Shown one piece after another: positions 25,392 to 37,800 of a stretch of 64,000 bases of DNA. Position numbers and translations under genes: made by a program. Each line of letters begins with the position of its first letter. The stretch's first letter is position 1. The notes beneath the pieces are model-generated. The model was not told the DNA's origin. It saw nothing but the letters and a program-made list of their open reading frames with translations, and ran no database searches. Source of the stretch: Mercurialis annua (Eukaryota; Streptophyta; Magnoliopsida; Malpighiales; Euphorbiaceae); assembly GCF_937616625.2 (NCBI RefSeq), contig NC_065570.1:19430046-19494045 (forward strand). The letters run 5' to 3'.

Positions 25392-27894
25392 AGTTTGTCA
25401 CGACCCATTTTCATGAATCGCGACCGGCGCTAGGGTATGGGTATGGTTGTACCAAAACCAGTAGCTAGCCTTGCGGATAAACAACAATAAGATAAACCTG
25501 CAAGAAAACCAATGCTCGGGGGCAACTGAGACTTCAGCCTAGTTCTAGAAGTTCATAATATTCAACATAATTTAATAAATACTCGTACAACTACGAGTCT
25601 CTAAGATGGCTTATATATAAATAAATCAGAATAACAGTATAACATGCCATAGCAATATATCGAGTCAAACCTATCCGACAAACAACTAGAATATAATAAT
25701 GACTTCTAGTTACTACTGCGGTCTAAGAATAAAACAGTTTAATAACTTTATTAAAATAAATGGAACCTCCTAGGAAAGTAAAGAATCGGAGATCAGCTGA
25801 CTCTCTCAAATCATAACCCTGGGAAAAATTGGAAAAATAACGGGGTCAGATATACTGAGATGAGTTTATACCACTATTTACATTTGTCAAGTGGAAAACC
25901 TTTAAAACCGTTTAAAACATTTATGACAGCATTACGTTTAATAGTTGGAACCCTAATCCACAATACTAATATAACCATAATCCATTTGGCCTGGTCCCGA
26001 GAGTTGAGCTACACCGAGTTACCACCGACCACTCTTAATTCATAACCAGAGTCCCGAGAGCTGAGCTACACCAAGTTACTCTACTGGCCCCGAGAGCTAT
26101 GCTCACACCGAGTTACCACCACATTTCCACATACCTTATCTAGATCAATACCGGTGCGCACGCAATCCTAATGATGCCCATTAGGTAGCATGTTCCAACT
26201 AGAAGCCATAATGATAAAACAGTTCGAAATATACGTACAATATATATTTATATATTAAAATAACAATTTATTTAATAAAGTGGTAAATAGTAAGTACAAA
26301 CTCACTGCTTGCTAATCCACGTGATAACCGGCAAGCAACTAATCCTGGTTTGCCTCTGAAGCACGAACAGTAGACGGGTCTAGACAAATAAAATAATTAT
26401 TAAAAACAGACCCTAACTCTAGAGAGTACTAGACACCACATAGGACTAGCACAAGTAACACGTCGGAATTAAACAATCCATAACAACACAAAATACCCAA
26501 TAGGTAGTAAAGCCCAATTAATACAAGTCTATTGAGTTCTTGCTTTAAAATCCAATTTAATAATCTTTAAATAATAATAAATTTTCAAATAGTGAGTTAG
26601 CCGAGTTACTTATAACTACCAAGCTAACTTCACTTGTCGGGTGACCAAGTCTAACCCGACTCCAAACGTTTATCAAATATAAACCCGAGTTTATATTAAT
26701 AAAATAATTCGATAAAATAGTAATCCATTTAAAAGGCAGAACTCAATAACTTAAATTTCAAGTAACCCAAGTAACTACCCAAGAACCTAACCATTTTAAG
26801 TTTATAAGAGTTTAGGGCTAAACTGTACTTTCGCCAATTAGGGACTAAACTGTACTTTCGCCAATTACGGACTAATCTGTACCTTAGCCATTTTAATTTT
26901 CAGAATCAAATTAATTATTCGATCTCAATTTACTAATTTATAATTCAATCAAAAATCCAAAAGTTATCCAATAGATAAAACTTAACTTGAATAAGTCTTT
27001 TAGAAACTTTAGGGGCTAAACTGTAATTTAGCCAAATTGACATTATAATTAAAATTACATATAATTACCCGAGTAATTATATTAATTTAAGTTATAAAAA
27101 TTTAACGTATACAAATTGTCTATTTAAAATCAAAGTTATTATCGAAACAAAATGGAAATAACTTAAAGAATCTAATTAATTCAAACAAAACAATTTAATG
27201 ATCAAAGTGGCTAATAAGCCATCTTCTTCTTCATTCAAAAAGAATCATCCCCGCCACCATTACTCTCAACCATTACTCCATTTATCCTTAATGATTCAAC
27301 ACCAAAACTTAACCAAATGATACCTAATGCTAATGATATCAATGAAATCAACAGAGATGACAGTCAAATCATGAACACCCGAAATCAAGAAAACGAAATA
27401 AGCAAGACGGAGGAGGATGGCGATCATCGAAAGCAATTATCTTACCAAATCAATCTAAACAACTATTTACAACCTAACAAAAAACTAATCCCTCAATAAA
27501 TTATTCATACCATAGTATTAAACAAAGGAAAAGCAACGGCAGAAACATATACAAACAAGAACAGTGAAAAACAAACTCAAAACGATAAACCGTACGGCGA
27601 TTGAAACGAGATCGATAGCGTACCGTTCAACGAAAACAAGATGGGGAAACGTAGGTACACGAGTCTAGAATCTCCGGGATCAAACGGAATCAGTTTCGAT
27701 CCAGAAACGGAGGAGAACGATCAACATTACGTAATGCCGTTCGAAAGTAAAAACTGAAATTTAAGGATCAAAGAAGCTTACCGGAACAACAACTTTGAGG
27801 GATGATTGCAGCAAAGTTTCTCAGTGAAAATGGATGTTAAAGATGTCTAGGGTTTGTTTGTAGTGTGGAGAATAGATTAGGGTTGAATTTCAGG

Positions 27895-27902
27895 TATTTA
27901 AG
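27895..27902 (-). promoter_or_regulatory. Possible TATA-like motif of outer element
   Basis: The minus strand reads CTACTTAAATACC about 400 bp from the LTR's minus-strand 5' end, just downstream of the palindrome cluster. The match is weak and the call rests mainly on position. Confidence 0.3.
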
Positions 27903-27954
27903 TAGGTCGATTAGGTTAGAAACGAGTGACGAAAATGCCCCCACGCAAGGGTGG

Positions 27955-28114
27955 AGCTGGTCTCGAACGAGACCAGCTGATAACAGTCATGGTCTCGTTC
28001 GAGAATTGTAATTCTCGAACGAGACTAGCTGATTTCAGCTAGAGTCTCGTTCGAGAATACAATTCTCGAACGAGACCGGCCTCATTTGGCACAGGTCTCG
28101 CTCGAGACCTGTGT
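27955..28114. repeat. Cluster of perfect inverted repeats in outer LTR
   Basis: Four strong hairpins in 160 bp: 27955-27978 (11-bp arms, AGCTGGTCTCG), 27992-28025 (16-bp arms, GTCTCGTTCGAGAATT), about 28044-28077 (15-bp arms of the same type) and 28090-28113 (11-bp arms, CACAGGTCTCG). A weaker dyad (TAGCTGA/TCAGCTA) lies between. All strong ones have a CTCG-NN-CGAG core. The corresponding part of the left LTR is deleted. Confidence 0.92.
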
Positions 28115-28304
28115 TGGGCCGAATAAAATTTTATTTGGCCCATGGGCCAAACCCCCATGGGCCAACCAAACCCACATAAGGTTCAAATCAAACCCAACGA
28201 AAATCCTACACAAAAACAAACGAACCACGATATCGAGAACGACTCAAATTATTTCTGAAAACTAAATTTTAATATTTAACAAAACAAACTTCGGGGATAT
28301 TACA

Positions 28305-28309
28305 TTTAC
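28305..28309. other. Target-site duplication (right) of outer LTR element
   Basis: TTTAC, matching 8820-8824, followed by satellite in the register expected from array A. Confidence 0.93.
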
Positions 28310-31300
28310 AAACGTTACGAAACAAATCCAAACGTTTCACCTATTTAGCGATTTAAGCCAAACGTGTACGAAACAAATCCAAATGTTTCACCATTATAGC
28401 AATATAAGCCAAACGTTTACAAACGTTACAAAACAAATCCAAATGTTTCAGCTTTTTAGCGACTTTAGACAAACATTTACAAACGGTACGAAACAATTCC
28501 AAACTGTTCACCTTTTTAGCGATTTAAGGCAAACGTTTACAAAATGTTACGAAACAAAACCAAACTTTTCAACTTTTTAGCGATTTAAGCCAAACATTTA
28601 CAAATGTTACGAAATAAATCCAAACGTTTTACCTTTTTAGTAATTTAAGCCAAACGTTTACAAACGCTACGAAACAAAACCAAACGTTTTCCCTTTTTAG
28701 AGATTTAAGCCAAACGTTTACAAATGTTACAAAACAAATCCAAACGTTTCACCTTTTTATATATTTAAGCCAAACGTTTACAAAGGTTGCGAAACAAATC
28801 TAAATGTGTCACCGTTTTAGCAATTTAAGAAAAACGTTTACAAATGTTACGAAACAAATACAAAAGTTTCTCCTTTTTAGCGATTTAAGCCAAACGTTTA
28901 CAAACTTTATAAAACAAATCCAAACGTTCCCTCATTTTAGTGATTTAAGCCAAACGTTTCATCTTTTTTGTGATTTAAGCCAAACGTTTACAACCGTTAC
29001 GAAACAAATACAAATATTTTACCTTTTTAGCGATTTAAGCCAAACATTTACAATGGTTACGAAACAAATCCAAACGTGTCACCTTTTTTAGCAATTTAGG
29101 CAAAACGTTTATAAACGTTACGAAACAAATCCAAATGTTTCACCTTTTTAACGATTTAAGCCAAACGTTAACAAAGGTTATGAAATAAAACCAAACATTT
29201 TATCTTTTTAGCAATTTAAGCCAAACGTTTACAAACATTAGGAAACAAATCAAAACGATTCACCTTTTTAACAATTTAAGCCAAACGTTTACAAATAATA
29301 CGAAACAAATCCAAACATTTCATCTTTTTAGCAATTTAAGCCAAACGTTTACAAACGTTACAAAAAAATCCAAACGTTTCATCTTTTTAGCGATTTAAGC
29401 CAATTGTTTACAAATGTTTCGAAACAAATCCAGACGTTTCACCTTTTTTGTGATTGAAGCTTAACGTTTACAAATGATACGAAACAAATCCAAATGTTTC
29501 GAAACAAATAAAAATGTTTAAAAACGTTACAAAACAAATCCAACTGTCTCACTTTTTTAGCGATTTAAGCCACACGTTTACAAACGTTACGAAACAAATC
29601 CAAACGTTTCTCCTTTTTAGAGATTTAAGCCAAATGTTTACAAACATTACGAAACAAATCTAAACGTTTCCCCTTTTTAGAGATTTAAGCAAAAGGTTTA
29701 CAAACGTTTCGAAACAAATCCAAGAGTTTCACCTTTTTAGCGATTTAAGCCAAACTTTTACAAACGTTACGAAACATATCCAAGTGTTTCACCTTTTTAG
29801 CGATTGAAGTCAAACGTTTACAAACATTATGAAACAAATCCAAGTGTTTCACCTTTTTAGCAATTTAAGCCAAACGTTTACAAACGTTACGAAACAAATC
29901 CGAGTGTTTCACCTTTTTAGCGATTTATTCCAAACGTTTACAAACGTTACAAAACAAATCCAACTGTTTCACCTTTTTAGCGATTTATGCCAAATGTTTA
30001 CAAACGTTACGAAACAAATCCAAACGTTTCGCCTTTTTAGCGATTTAAGCCAAACGTTTACAAACATTACAAAACAAATCCAAATGTTTCCCCTTTTTAC
30101 CGATTTAAGCCAAACATTTATAAATATTACGAAATATATCCAAACTTTAACCTTTTTAGTGATTTAAGCCAAACATTAACAAAATGTTACGAAACAAATC
30201 CGAACGTTTTGCTTGTTTAGCAATTTAAGCCAAATGTTTACAAACGTTATGAAACAAATCCAAACGTTTGCCTTTTTAGCAATTTAAGGAAAACGTTTAC
30301 AAAAGTTATGAAACAAATCAAAACGTTTCACCTTTTTAGCGATTTAAGCCAAACGTTTACAAACTCTATGAAACCAAACCAAACATTTAAAACGTTACGA
30401 AACAAATCCAAACGTTTCACATTTTTAGCGATATAAGACAAACCTTTATAAACGTTACGAAATAAAACCAAGCGTTTCACCTTTTTAGCAATTTACGACA
30501 AACGTTTACAAATGTTACGAAACAAATCCAAGTGATTCAAGCCAAACATTTACAAAAATTACAAAACAAATCCAAACGTTTCCACTTTTTACCGATATAA
30601 GCCAAATATTTACAAATATTACGAAACATATCCAAACGTTTAACCTTTTTAGTGATTTAAGCCAAACGTTTACAAACGATACGAAACAAATCCAAACGTT
30701 TCCCCTTTTTAGCGATTTAAGACAAACATTTACAAACGTTACAAAAAAATCCAAAGGTTTCATCTTTTTAGCGATTTATGCCAAAAGTTTACAAACGTTA
30801 TGAAACAAATCCAAACGCTTCACCTTTTTAGTGATTGAAGCTAAACGTTTACAAATGTTATGAAACAAAAATCCAAACGTTTCGGAACAAAACAAAATGT
30901 TTAAAACGTTTTGAAACAAATCCAACTGTTTCACCTTTTAAGCGATTTAAGCCAAACATTTACAAACTTTACGAAACAAATCCAAGCATTTCACCTTTTT
31001 AGCGATTGAAGTCAAACGTTTACAAACGCTACGAAACAAATCCAAGCGTTTCACCTTTTTGGCGATTGAAGTCAATTATTTACAAACATTACGAAACAAA
31101 TCCAAGTGTTTCACCTTTTTAGCAATTTAAGCCAAACTTTACAAACGTTACCAAACAAATCCAAGTGTTTCACCTTTTTAGCGATTTATGCCAAACGTTT
31201 ACAAACGCTACGAAACAAATCCAACTGTTTCACCTTTTTAGCGATTTATGCCAAAAGTTTGCAAACGTTACGAAACAAATCCAAACGTTTTACCTCTTTA

Positions 31301-32145
31301 ACGATTTAAGCCAAACGTTTATAAAAATTACAAAACAAATCCAAACGTTTCCCCTTTTTACCGATTTAAGCCAAATATTTACAAATATTACAAAACATAT
31401 CCAAACGTTTAACCTTTTTAGCGATTTAAGCCAAACGTTTACAAACGATACGAAACAAATCCAAACGTTTCACCTTTTTAGCGATTTAAGCCAAACGTTT
31501 ACAAACGTTACAAAAAAAATCCAAACGTTTCATCTTTTTATCGATTTAAGCCAAACGTTTACAAACGTTACGAAACAAATCCAAACGCTTCACCTTTTTA
31601 GTGATTGAAGCTAAACGTTTACAAATGTTATGAAACAAAAATCCAAACGTTTCGAAACAAATTAAAATGTTTAAAACGTTTTGAAACAAATCCAAATGTT
31701 TCACCTTTTTAGCAATTTAAGCCAAATGTTTACAAACGTTACAAAACAAATCCAAATGTTTCACCTTTTTAGAGATTTAAGCCAAACGTTTACAAACATT
31801 ACGAAACAAATCCAAACATTTCACCTTTCTAGAGATTTAAGCAAAAGGTTTACATACGTTATGAAACAAATCCAAGAGTTTCACCTTTTGAGCGATTTAT
31901 GCCAAACATTTACAAACGTTACGAAACAAATCCAAGCGTTTCACCTTTTTAGCAATTGAAGTCAAACGTTTACAAAGGTTACAGAACAAATCCAAGCATT
32001 TCAGTGATTTAAGCTAAATGTTTACAAACGTTACGAAACAAATACAAATGTTTCACCCTTTTTAGCGATTTAAGCCAAACGTTTACAAGCGTTACGAAAC
32101 AAATCCAAACGTTTCCCCTTTTTAGCAATTTAAGCCAAATGATTA
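28305..32145 (+). repeat. 60-bp satellite array B (+ orientation)
   Basis: Direct continuation of array A after the LTR insertion, with the same monomer and orientation. It shares composite variants with array A, such as a monomer with TGATTGAAGCT followed by a short TTTCGAAACAAATTAAAATG spacer variant (about 4966 and 29450), and TTTGCCTTTTTAGC with AAACTCTATGAAACC (about 5728 and 30266). Open frames here are by-products of the 20-codon period. Confidence 0.96.
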
Positions 32146-32551
32146 ATCCATTGTCAGCATCGTAATTGATTCATATATTGAATTAGATTTTAAAAAGGTA
32201 AAAAATATTTGGATTGGTTACGAAACAAAAACAAACGTTTGGTTTAAATAGCTAAAATGGGGAAACGTTTGGATTTGTTTCGTAACCTTTGTAAACATTT
32301 GGCTTAAATCACTAAGAAGGGGAAATGTTTGGATTTGTTTCGTAACGTTTGTAAACGTTTGGCTTAAATCGCTAAAAATGTGAAACTCTTGGATTCGTTT
32401 CGTTACGTTTGTAAACGTTTGGGTTAAATTGCTAAAAAGGTGAAACGCTTGGTTTCTATTTCGTAATGTTTGTAAACGTTTGGTTTAAATTGCTAAAAAT
32501 GTGAAACGTTTGGATTTGTTTCGTAACGTTTGTAAACGTTTGGTTTCAATC
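30266..32551. repeat. Duplicated inversion unit, copy 1
   Basis: A ~2.29 kb segment of + satellite (to 32145), a short unique spacer (32146 to ~32210) and minus-orientation satellite (to 32551). The same order recurs at 32552-34820 with matching variants (for example TTTGCCTTTTTAGC at 30267 and 32562, offset 2295). Confidence 0.85.
32146..32215. other. Non-satellite spacer at orientation switch, copy 1
   Basis: About 65 bp starting GATTAATCCATTGTCAGCAT that do not fit the monomer. It separates + satellite on the left from minus satellite on the right, and recurs with a few changes at 34412-34480. Confidence 0.85.
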
Positions 32552-34820
32552 GTTTTAAACATTTGCCTTTTTAGCAATTTAAGCCAAACGTTTACAAAAG
32601 TTATGAAACAAATCAAAACGTTTCACCTTTTTAGCGATTTAAGCCAAACGTTTACAAACTCTATGAAACCAAACCAAACGTTTAAAACGTTACGAAACAA
32701 ATCCAAACGTTTCACATTTTTAGCGATTTAAGCCAAACCTTTATAAACGTTACGAAATAAAACCAAGCGTTTCACATTTTTAGCAATTTAAGACAAACGT
32801 TTACAAATGTTACGAAACAAATCCAAGTGATTCAAGCCAAACGTTTACAAAAATTACAAAACAAATCCAAGCGTTTCCACTTTTTACCGATTTAAGCCAA
32901 ATATTTACAAATATTACGAAACATATCCAAAAGTTTAACCTTTTTAGTGATTTCAGCCAAACGTTTACAAACGATACGAAACAAATCCAAAGGTTTTTCC
33001 TTTTTAGCGATTTAAGCCAAACGTTTACAAACGTTACAAAAAAATCCAAAAGTTTCATCTTTTTAGCGATTTATGCCAAAAGTTTAACAAATCCAAACGC
33101 TTCACCTTTTTAGTGATAAAAGCTAAACGTTTACAAATGTTATGAAACAAAAATCCAAACGTTTCGGAACAAATTAAAATGTTTAAAACGTTTTGAAACA
33201 AATCAAACTGTTTCACCTTTTTAGCGATTTAAGCCAAACGTTTACAAACTTTACGAAACAAATCCAAGCATTTCACCTTAAGTCAAACGTTTACAAACGC
33301 TACGAAACAAATCCAAGCGTTTCACTTTTTTAGCGATTGAAGTCAAATATTTACAAACATTACGAAACAAATCCAAGCATTTCACCTTTTTAGCAATTTA
33401 AGCCAAACGTTTACAAACGTTACCAAACAAATCCAAATGTTTCACCTTTTTAGCGATTTATGCCAAACGTTTACAAACGCTACGAAACAAATCCAACTGT
33501 TTCACCTTTTTAGCGATTTATGCCAAAAGTTTACAAACGTTACGAAACAAATCCAAACGTTTCACCTCTTTAACGATTTAAGCCAAACGTTTACAAAAAT
33601 AACAAAACAAATCCAAACGTTTCCCCTTTTTAGCGATTTAAGCCAAATATTTACAAATATTACGAAACATATCCAAAAGTTTAACCTTTTTAGTTATTTA
33701 AGCCAAACGTTTACAAACGATACTAAACAAAGTCCAAACGTTTCACCTTTTTAGCGATTTAAGCCAAACGTTTACAAACGTTACAAAAAAATCCAAACGT
33801 TTCATCTTTTTAGCGATTTAAGCCAAACGTTTACAAACGTTACGAAACAAATCCAAACGCTTCACCTTTTTAGTGATTGAAGCTAAACGTTTACAAATGT
33901 TACGAAACAAAAATCAAACGTTTCGAAACAAATTAAAATGTTTAAAACGTTTTGAAACAAATCCAAATGTTTCACCTTTTTAGCGATTTAAGCCAAACGT
34001 TTACAAACGTTACGAAACAAATTCAAATGTTTCACCTTTTTAGAGATTTAAGCCAAATGTTTACAAACATTACGAAACAAATCAAAACGTTTCACCTTTC
34101 TAGAGATTTAAGCAAAAGGTTTACAAACGTTACGAAACAAATCCAAGAGTTTCACCTTTTTAGCGATTTATGCCAAACGTTTACAAATGTTACGAAACAA
34201 ATCCAAGGGTTTCACCTTTTTAGCAATGGAAGTCAAACGTTTACCAAAGTAACAGAACAAATCCAAGCATTTCAGTGATTTAAGCCAAATGTTTACAAAC
34301 GTTACGAAACAAATACAAATGTTTCACCCTTTATAGCGATTGAAGCCAAACGTTTACAAGCGTTACGAAACAAATCCAAACGTTTCACCTTTTTAGCAAT
34401 TTAAGCCAAATGATTAATTCATTGTCAGCATCGTAATTGATTCATATATGGAATTAGATTTTTAAAAGGTGAAATATTTGGATTGGTTACGAAACAAAAC
34501 CAAACGTTTGGTTTAAATAGCTAAAATGGGGAAACATTTGGATTTATTTCGTAACCTTTGTAAACATTTGGCTTAAATCGCCAAGAAGGGGAAATGTTTG
34601 GATTTGTTTCGTAACGTTTGTAAACGTTTTGCTTAAATCGCTAAAAATGTGAAACTCTTGGATTCGTTTCGTTACGTTTGTAAACGTTTGGCTTAAATTG
34701 CTAAAAAGGTGAAACGCTTGGTTTCTGTTTCGTAATGTTTGTAAACGTTTGGCTTAAATTGCTAAAAATGTGAAACGTTTGGATTTGTTTCGTAACGTTT
34801 GTAAACGTTTGGTTTCAATC
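32552..34820. repeat. Duplicated inversion unit, copy 2
   Basis: Second copy of 30266-32551, with + satellite to ~34411, the spacer at 34412-34480, then minus satellite that runs on into the long array. Small deletions (around 33085 and 33279) shorten the offset from 2295 to about 2271. The left edge is an abrupt minus-to-plus join (CAATCG then TTTTAAACATTTGCC). Confidence 0.85.
34412..34480. other. Non-satellite spacer at orientation switch, copy 2
   Basis: Starts GATTAATTCATTGTCAGCAT and shares most of its length with 32146-32215. It marks the final change to minus orientation. Confidence 0.85.
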
Positions 34821-37800
34821 GCTAAAAAGGGGAAACGTTTGGATTTGTTTTGTAACGTTTGTAAACGTTTGGCATAAATTGCTAAAAAGGTGAAATGTTT
34901 GGATTTGTTTCCTAACGTTTTAAACGTTTGGCATAAATAGCTAAAATGGGGAAACCTTTGGAATTGTTTCGTAACATTTTTAAATGTTTGGCATAAATCG
35001 CTAAAAAGGTGAAATGTTAGTTTTTTTTTTCGAAACGTTTGTAAACGTTTAGTTTAAATTGCTAAAAAGGTGAAACGTTTGGATTTGTTTCGTAACGTTT
35101 GTAAACGTTTGGCTTAAATTTCTATAAAGGTGAAACGCTTGGATTTTTTTCGTACCATTTGTAAACGTTTGGCAAAATGGAGAAACGTTTGGATTTGTTT
35201 CGTAACGTTTGTAAACATTCAGCTTAAATTACTAAAAAGGTGAAATGTTTGGTTTTGTTTCGTTACATTTGTAAACGTTCGGCTTAAATCCCTAAAAAGG
35301 TGAAATGTTTCGATTTGTTTCGTAACGTTTGTAAACGTTTGGCTTAAATTGCTTAAAAGGTGAAACTCTTGGATTTGTTTCGTAACGTTTGTAAACATTT
35401 GGCTTAAATTACTAAAAAGGGGAAATGCTTGAATTTGTTTCGGAACGTTTGTAAACGTTTAGCTTAAATTGCTAAAAAGGTAAAACGCTTGGATTTGTTT
35501 CGTAACGTTTGTAAATGTGTGGCTTAAATTGCTAAAAAGGTGACACGCTTGGTTTTGTTTCGTAACTTTTTTCAGGGTTTTGCTTAAATCGCTAAAAATG
35601 TGAAACGTTTGGATGTGTTTCGTAACTTTTTAAACGTTTGGATTTGTTTCGTAACGTTTTAAAGGTATGGCTTAAATTGATCAAATGGGGAAACGTTTGG
35701 ATTTGTTTTGTAACGTTTGTAAACGTTTGGCTTAAATTGCTAAAAAGGTGAAACATTTGGTTTTGTTTCGTAACGTTTGTAAAGGTTTGGCTTAAATCGC
35801 TAAAAAGGTGAAACGTTTGGATTTATTTCGTAACGTTTTAAACGTTTGGCTTAAATTACTGAAATGGGGAAACATTTGGATTTGTTTCGTAACGTTTGTA
35901 AACGTTTGGCTTAAGTCGCTAAAAAGGTGAAAGATTTGGATTTGTTTCGTAACATTTGTATACGTTTGGCTTAAATCATTAAAAAGGTGAAACGTTTGAA
36001 ATTTCTTAACGTTTGTAAACGTTTTGCTTAAATTGATAAAAAGGTGAAACGCTTGGATTTGTTTCATAACATTTGTAAACGTTTGGCTTAGATTGCTATA
36101 AAGGTGAAACGCTTGGATTTGTTTCGTAACACTTGTAAACGTTTAGCTTAAATCGCGAAAAAGGTGAAACGTTTGGATTTGTTTCGTAACGTTTGTAAAC
36201 GTTTGGTTTTGTTTCGTAACATTTGTAAACGTTCGGCTTAAATCGTTAAAAATGTGAAACGTTTGTATTTATTTCGTAATGTTTGTAAACGTTTGCCTTA
36301 AATTGCTAAAAAGATAAAACGTTTGGATTTGTTTCGTAACGTTTGTAAAATTTTGCCTTAAATTGCTAAAAAGGTGACACGTTTGGATTTATTTCGAAAC
36401 GTTTGTAAAAGTTTGGCTTAAATCGCTAAAAATGTGAAACGTTTGGTTTTGTTTCATAACCTTTGTAAACGTTTCGCTTAAATCGCTAAAAAGGTCAAAC
36501 ATTTGGATTTGTTTCGTAATGTTTGTAATTTTTTTGCTTAAATTGCTAAAAAGGTAACACGTTTGGATTTGTTTCGTAACCTTTGTAAACGTGTGGCTTA
36601 AATCGCTAAAAAGGTGAAAAAATTGGATTTGTTTCGTAATGTTTGTAAACGTTTGGCTTAAATCGCTAAAAAGGTGAAACGTTTGAATTTGTTTCGTAAC
36701 GTTTGTAAATGTTTGGCTTATATCGCTAAAAAATATGAAATGTTTGTATTTGTTTTATAACGTTTGTAAACATTTGCCTTAAACCGCTACAAAGATAAAA
36801 CGTTTGGATTTTTTTCGTAACGTTTGTAAAATTTTGGCTTAAATTGCTAAAAAGGTGACACGTTTGGATTTATTTCGAAACATTTGTAAAAGTTTGGCAT
36901 AAATCGCTAAAAATTTGAAACGTTTGGTTTTGTTTCATAACCTTTGTAAACGTTTGGCTGAAATCGCTAAAAAGGTCAAACGTTTGGATTCTTTTCGTAA
37001 TGTTTGTAAACGTTTTGCTTAAATTGCAAAAAAGGTAACACGTTTGGATTTGTATCTTAACGTTTGTAAACGCTTGGCTTAAATCGCTAAAAAGGTGAAA
37101 CATTTGGATTTGTTTTGTAACGTTTGTAAACGTTTGGCTTAAATCGCTAAAAAGGTGACACGTTTGAATTTGTTTCGTAACGTTTGTAAATGTTTGGCTT
37201 AAATCGCTAAAAATATGAAACGTTTGGATTTGTTTTGAAACGTTTGTAAACGTTTGGCTTAAATCGCTAAAAATAGTGAAACGTTTGGTTTTGTTTCGTA
37301 ACGTTTGTAAATGATTGTCTTAAATCGCTAAAAATATGAAACGTTTGTATTTATTTTGTAACGTTTGTAAACATTTGCCTTAAACCGCTACAAAGATAAA
37401 ACGTTTGGATTTGTTTCATAACGTTTGCAAAAGTTTGGCTTAAATTGCTAAAAAGGTGACACGTTTGGATTTGTTTTGTAACCTTTGTAAAAGTTTGGCT
37501 TAAATCGCTAAAAAGGTGAAACGTTTGGTTTTGTTTCATAACCTTTGTAAACGTTTGGCTTAAATCGCTAAAAAGGTGAAACGTTTGGATTTGTTTCGTA
37601 ACGTTTGTAAACGTTTTGCTAAAATTGCTAAAAAGGTGACACGTTTGGATTTGTTTCGTAACCTTTGTAAACGTTTGGCTTAAATTGCTAAAAAGGGGAA
37701 ACGTTTGGATTTGTTTTATAACGTTTGTAAACGTTTGGCTTAAATCGCTAAAAAGGGGAAACGTTTAGATATGTTTCGTAATATTTGTAAATGTTTGGCT

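Larger units (their letters stand above)
8825..28304 (-). mobile_element. Outer LTR retrotransposon, non-autonomous (LARD-like), hosts a nested element
   Basis: Bounded by TG...CA ends (TGTCACGACCC on the left, GATATTACA on the right) and a TTTAC target duplication. Without the nested 9.55 kb element it is about 9.9 kb: left LTR 8825-9701 plus 19257-20769, internal region 20770-25395, right LTR 25396-28304. The orientation is minus, because the primer site lies inside the right LTR and the polypurine tract beside the left LTR. The reverse complement at 20793-20810 reads AAATTCGAGGACGAATTT (KFEDEF), like the polyprotein end of plant Ty3/gypsy elements. I see no gag, protease, reverse transcriptase or integrase. 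It is either a large retrotransposon derivative mobilised by a relative, or a heavily decayed autonomous copy. Confidence 0.9.
25396..28304 (-). repeat. Outer element, right LTR (5' LTR), complete
   Basis: 2909 bp, from TGTCACGACCC to GATATTACA. It contains three ~30-bp CCCGAGAGCTGAGCTACACC-type repeats (25993-26116), three ~26-bp GGACTAAACTGTACTTT-type repeats (26813-26890), a palindrome cluster (27955-28114) and a weak TATA-like motif near 27895. The first ~75 bp resemble the inner element's LTR end. Confidence 0.94.

Noticed and set aside
28305..34480. CRISPR-like regular repeats.
   Set aside because: The period is 60 bp with no unique spacers, units are contiguous and diverged, and the context is a plant genome, so this is satellite.
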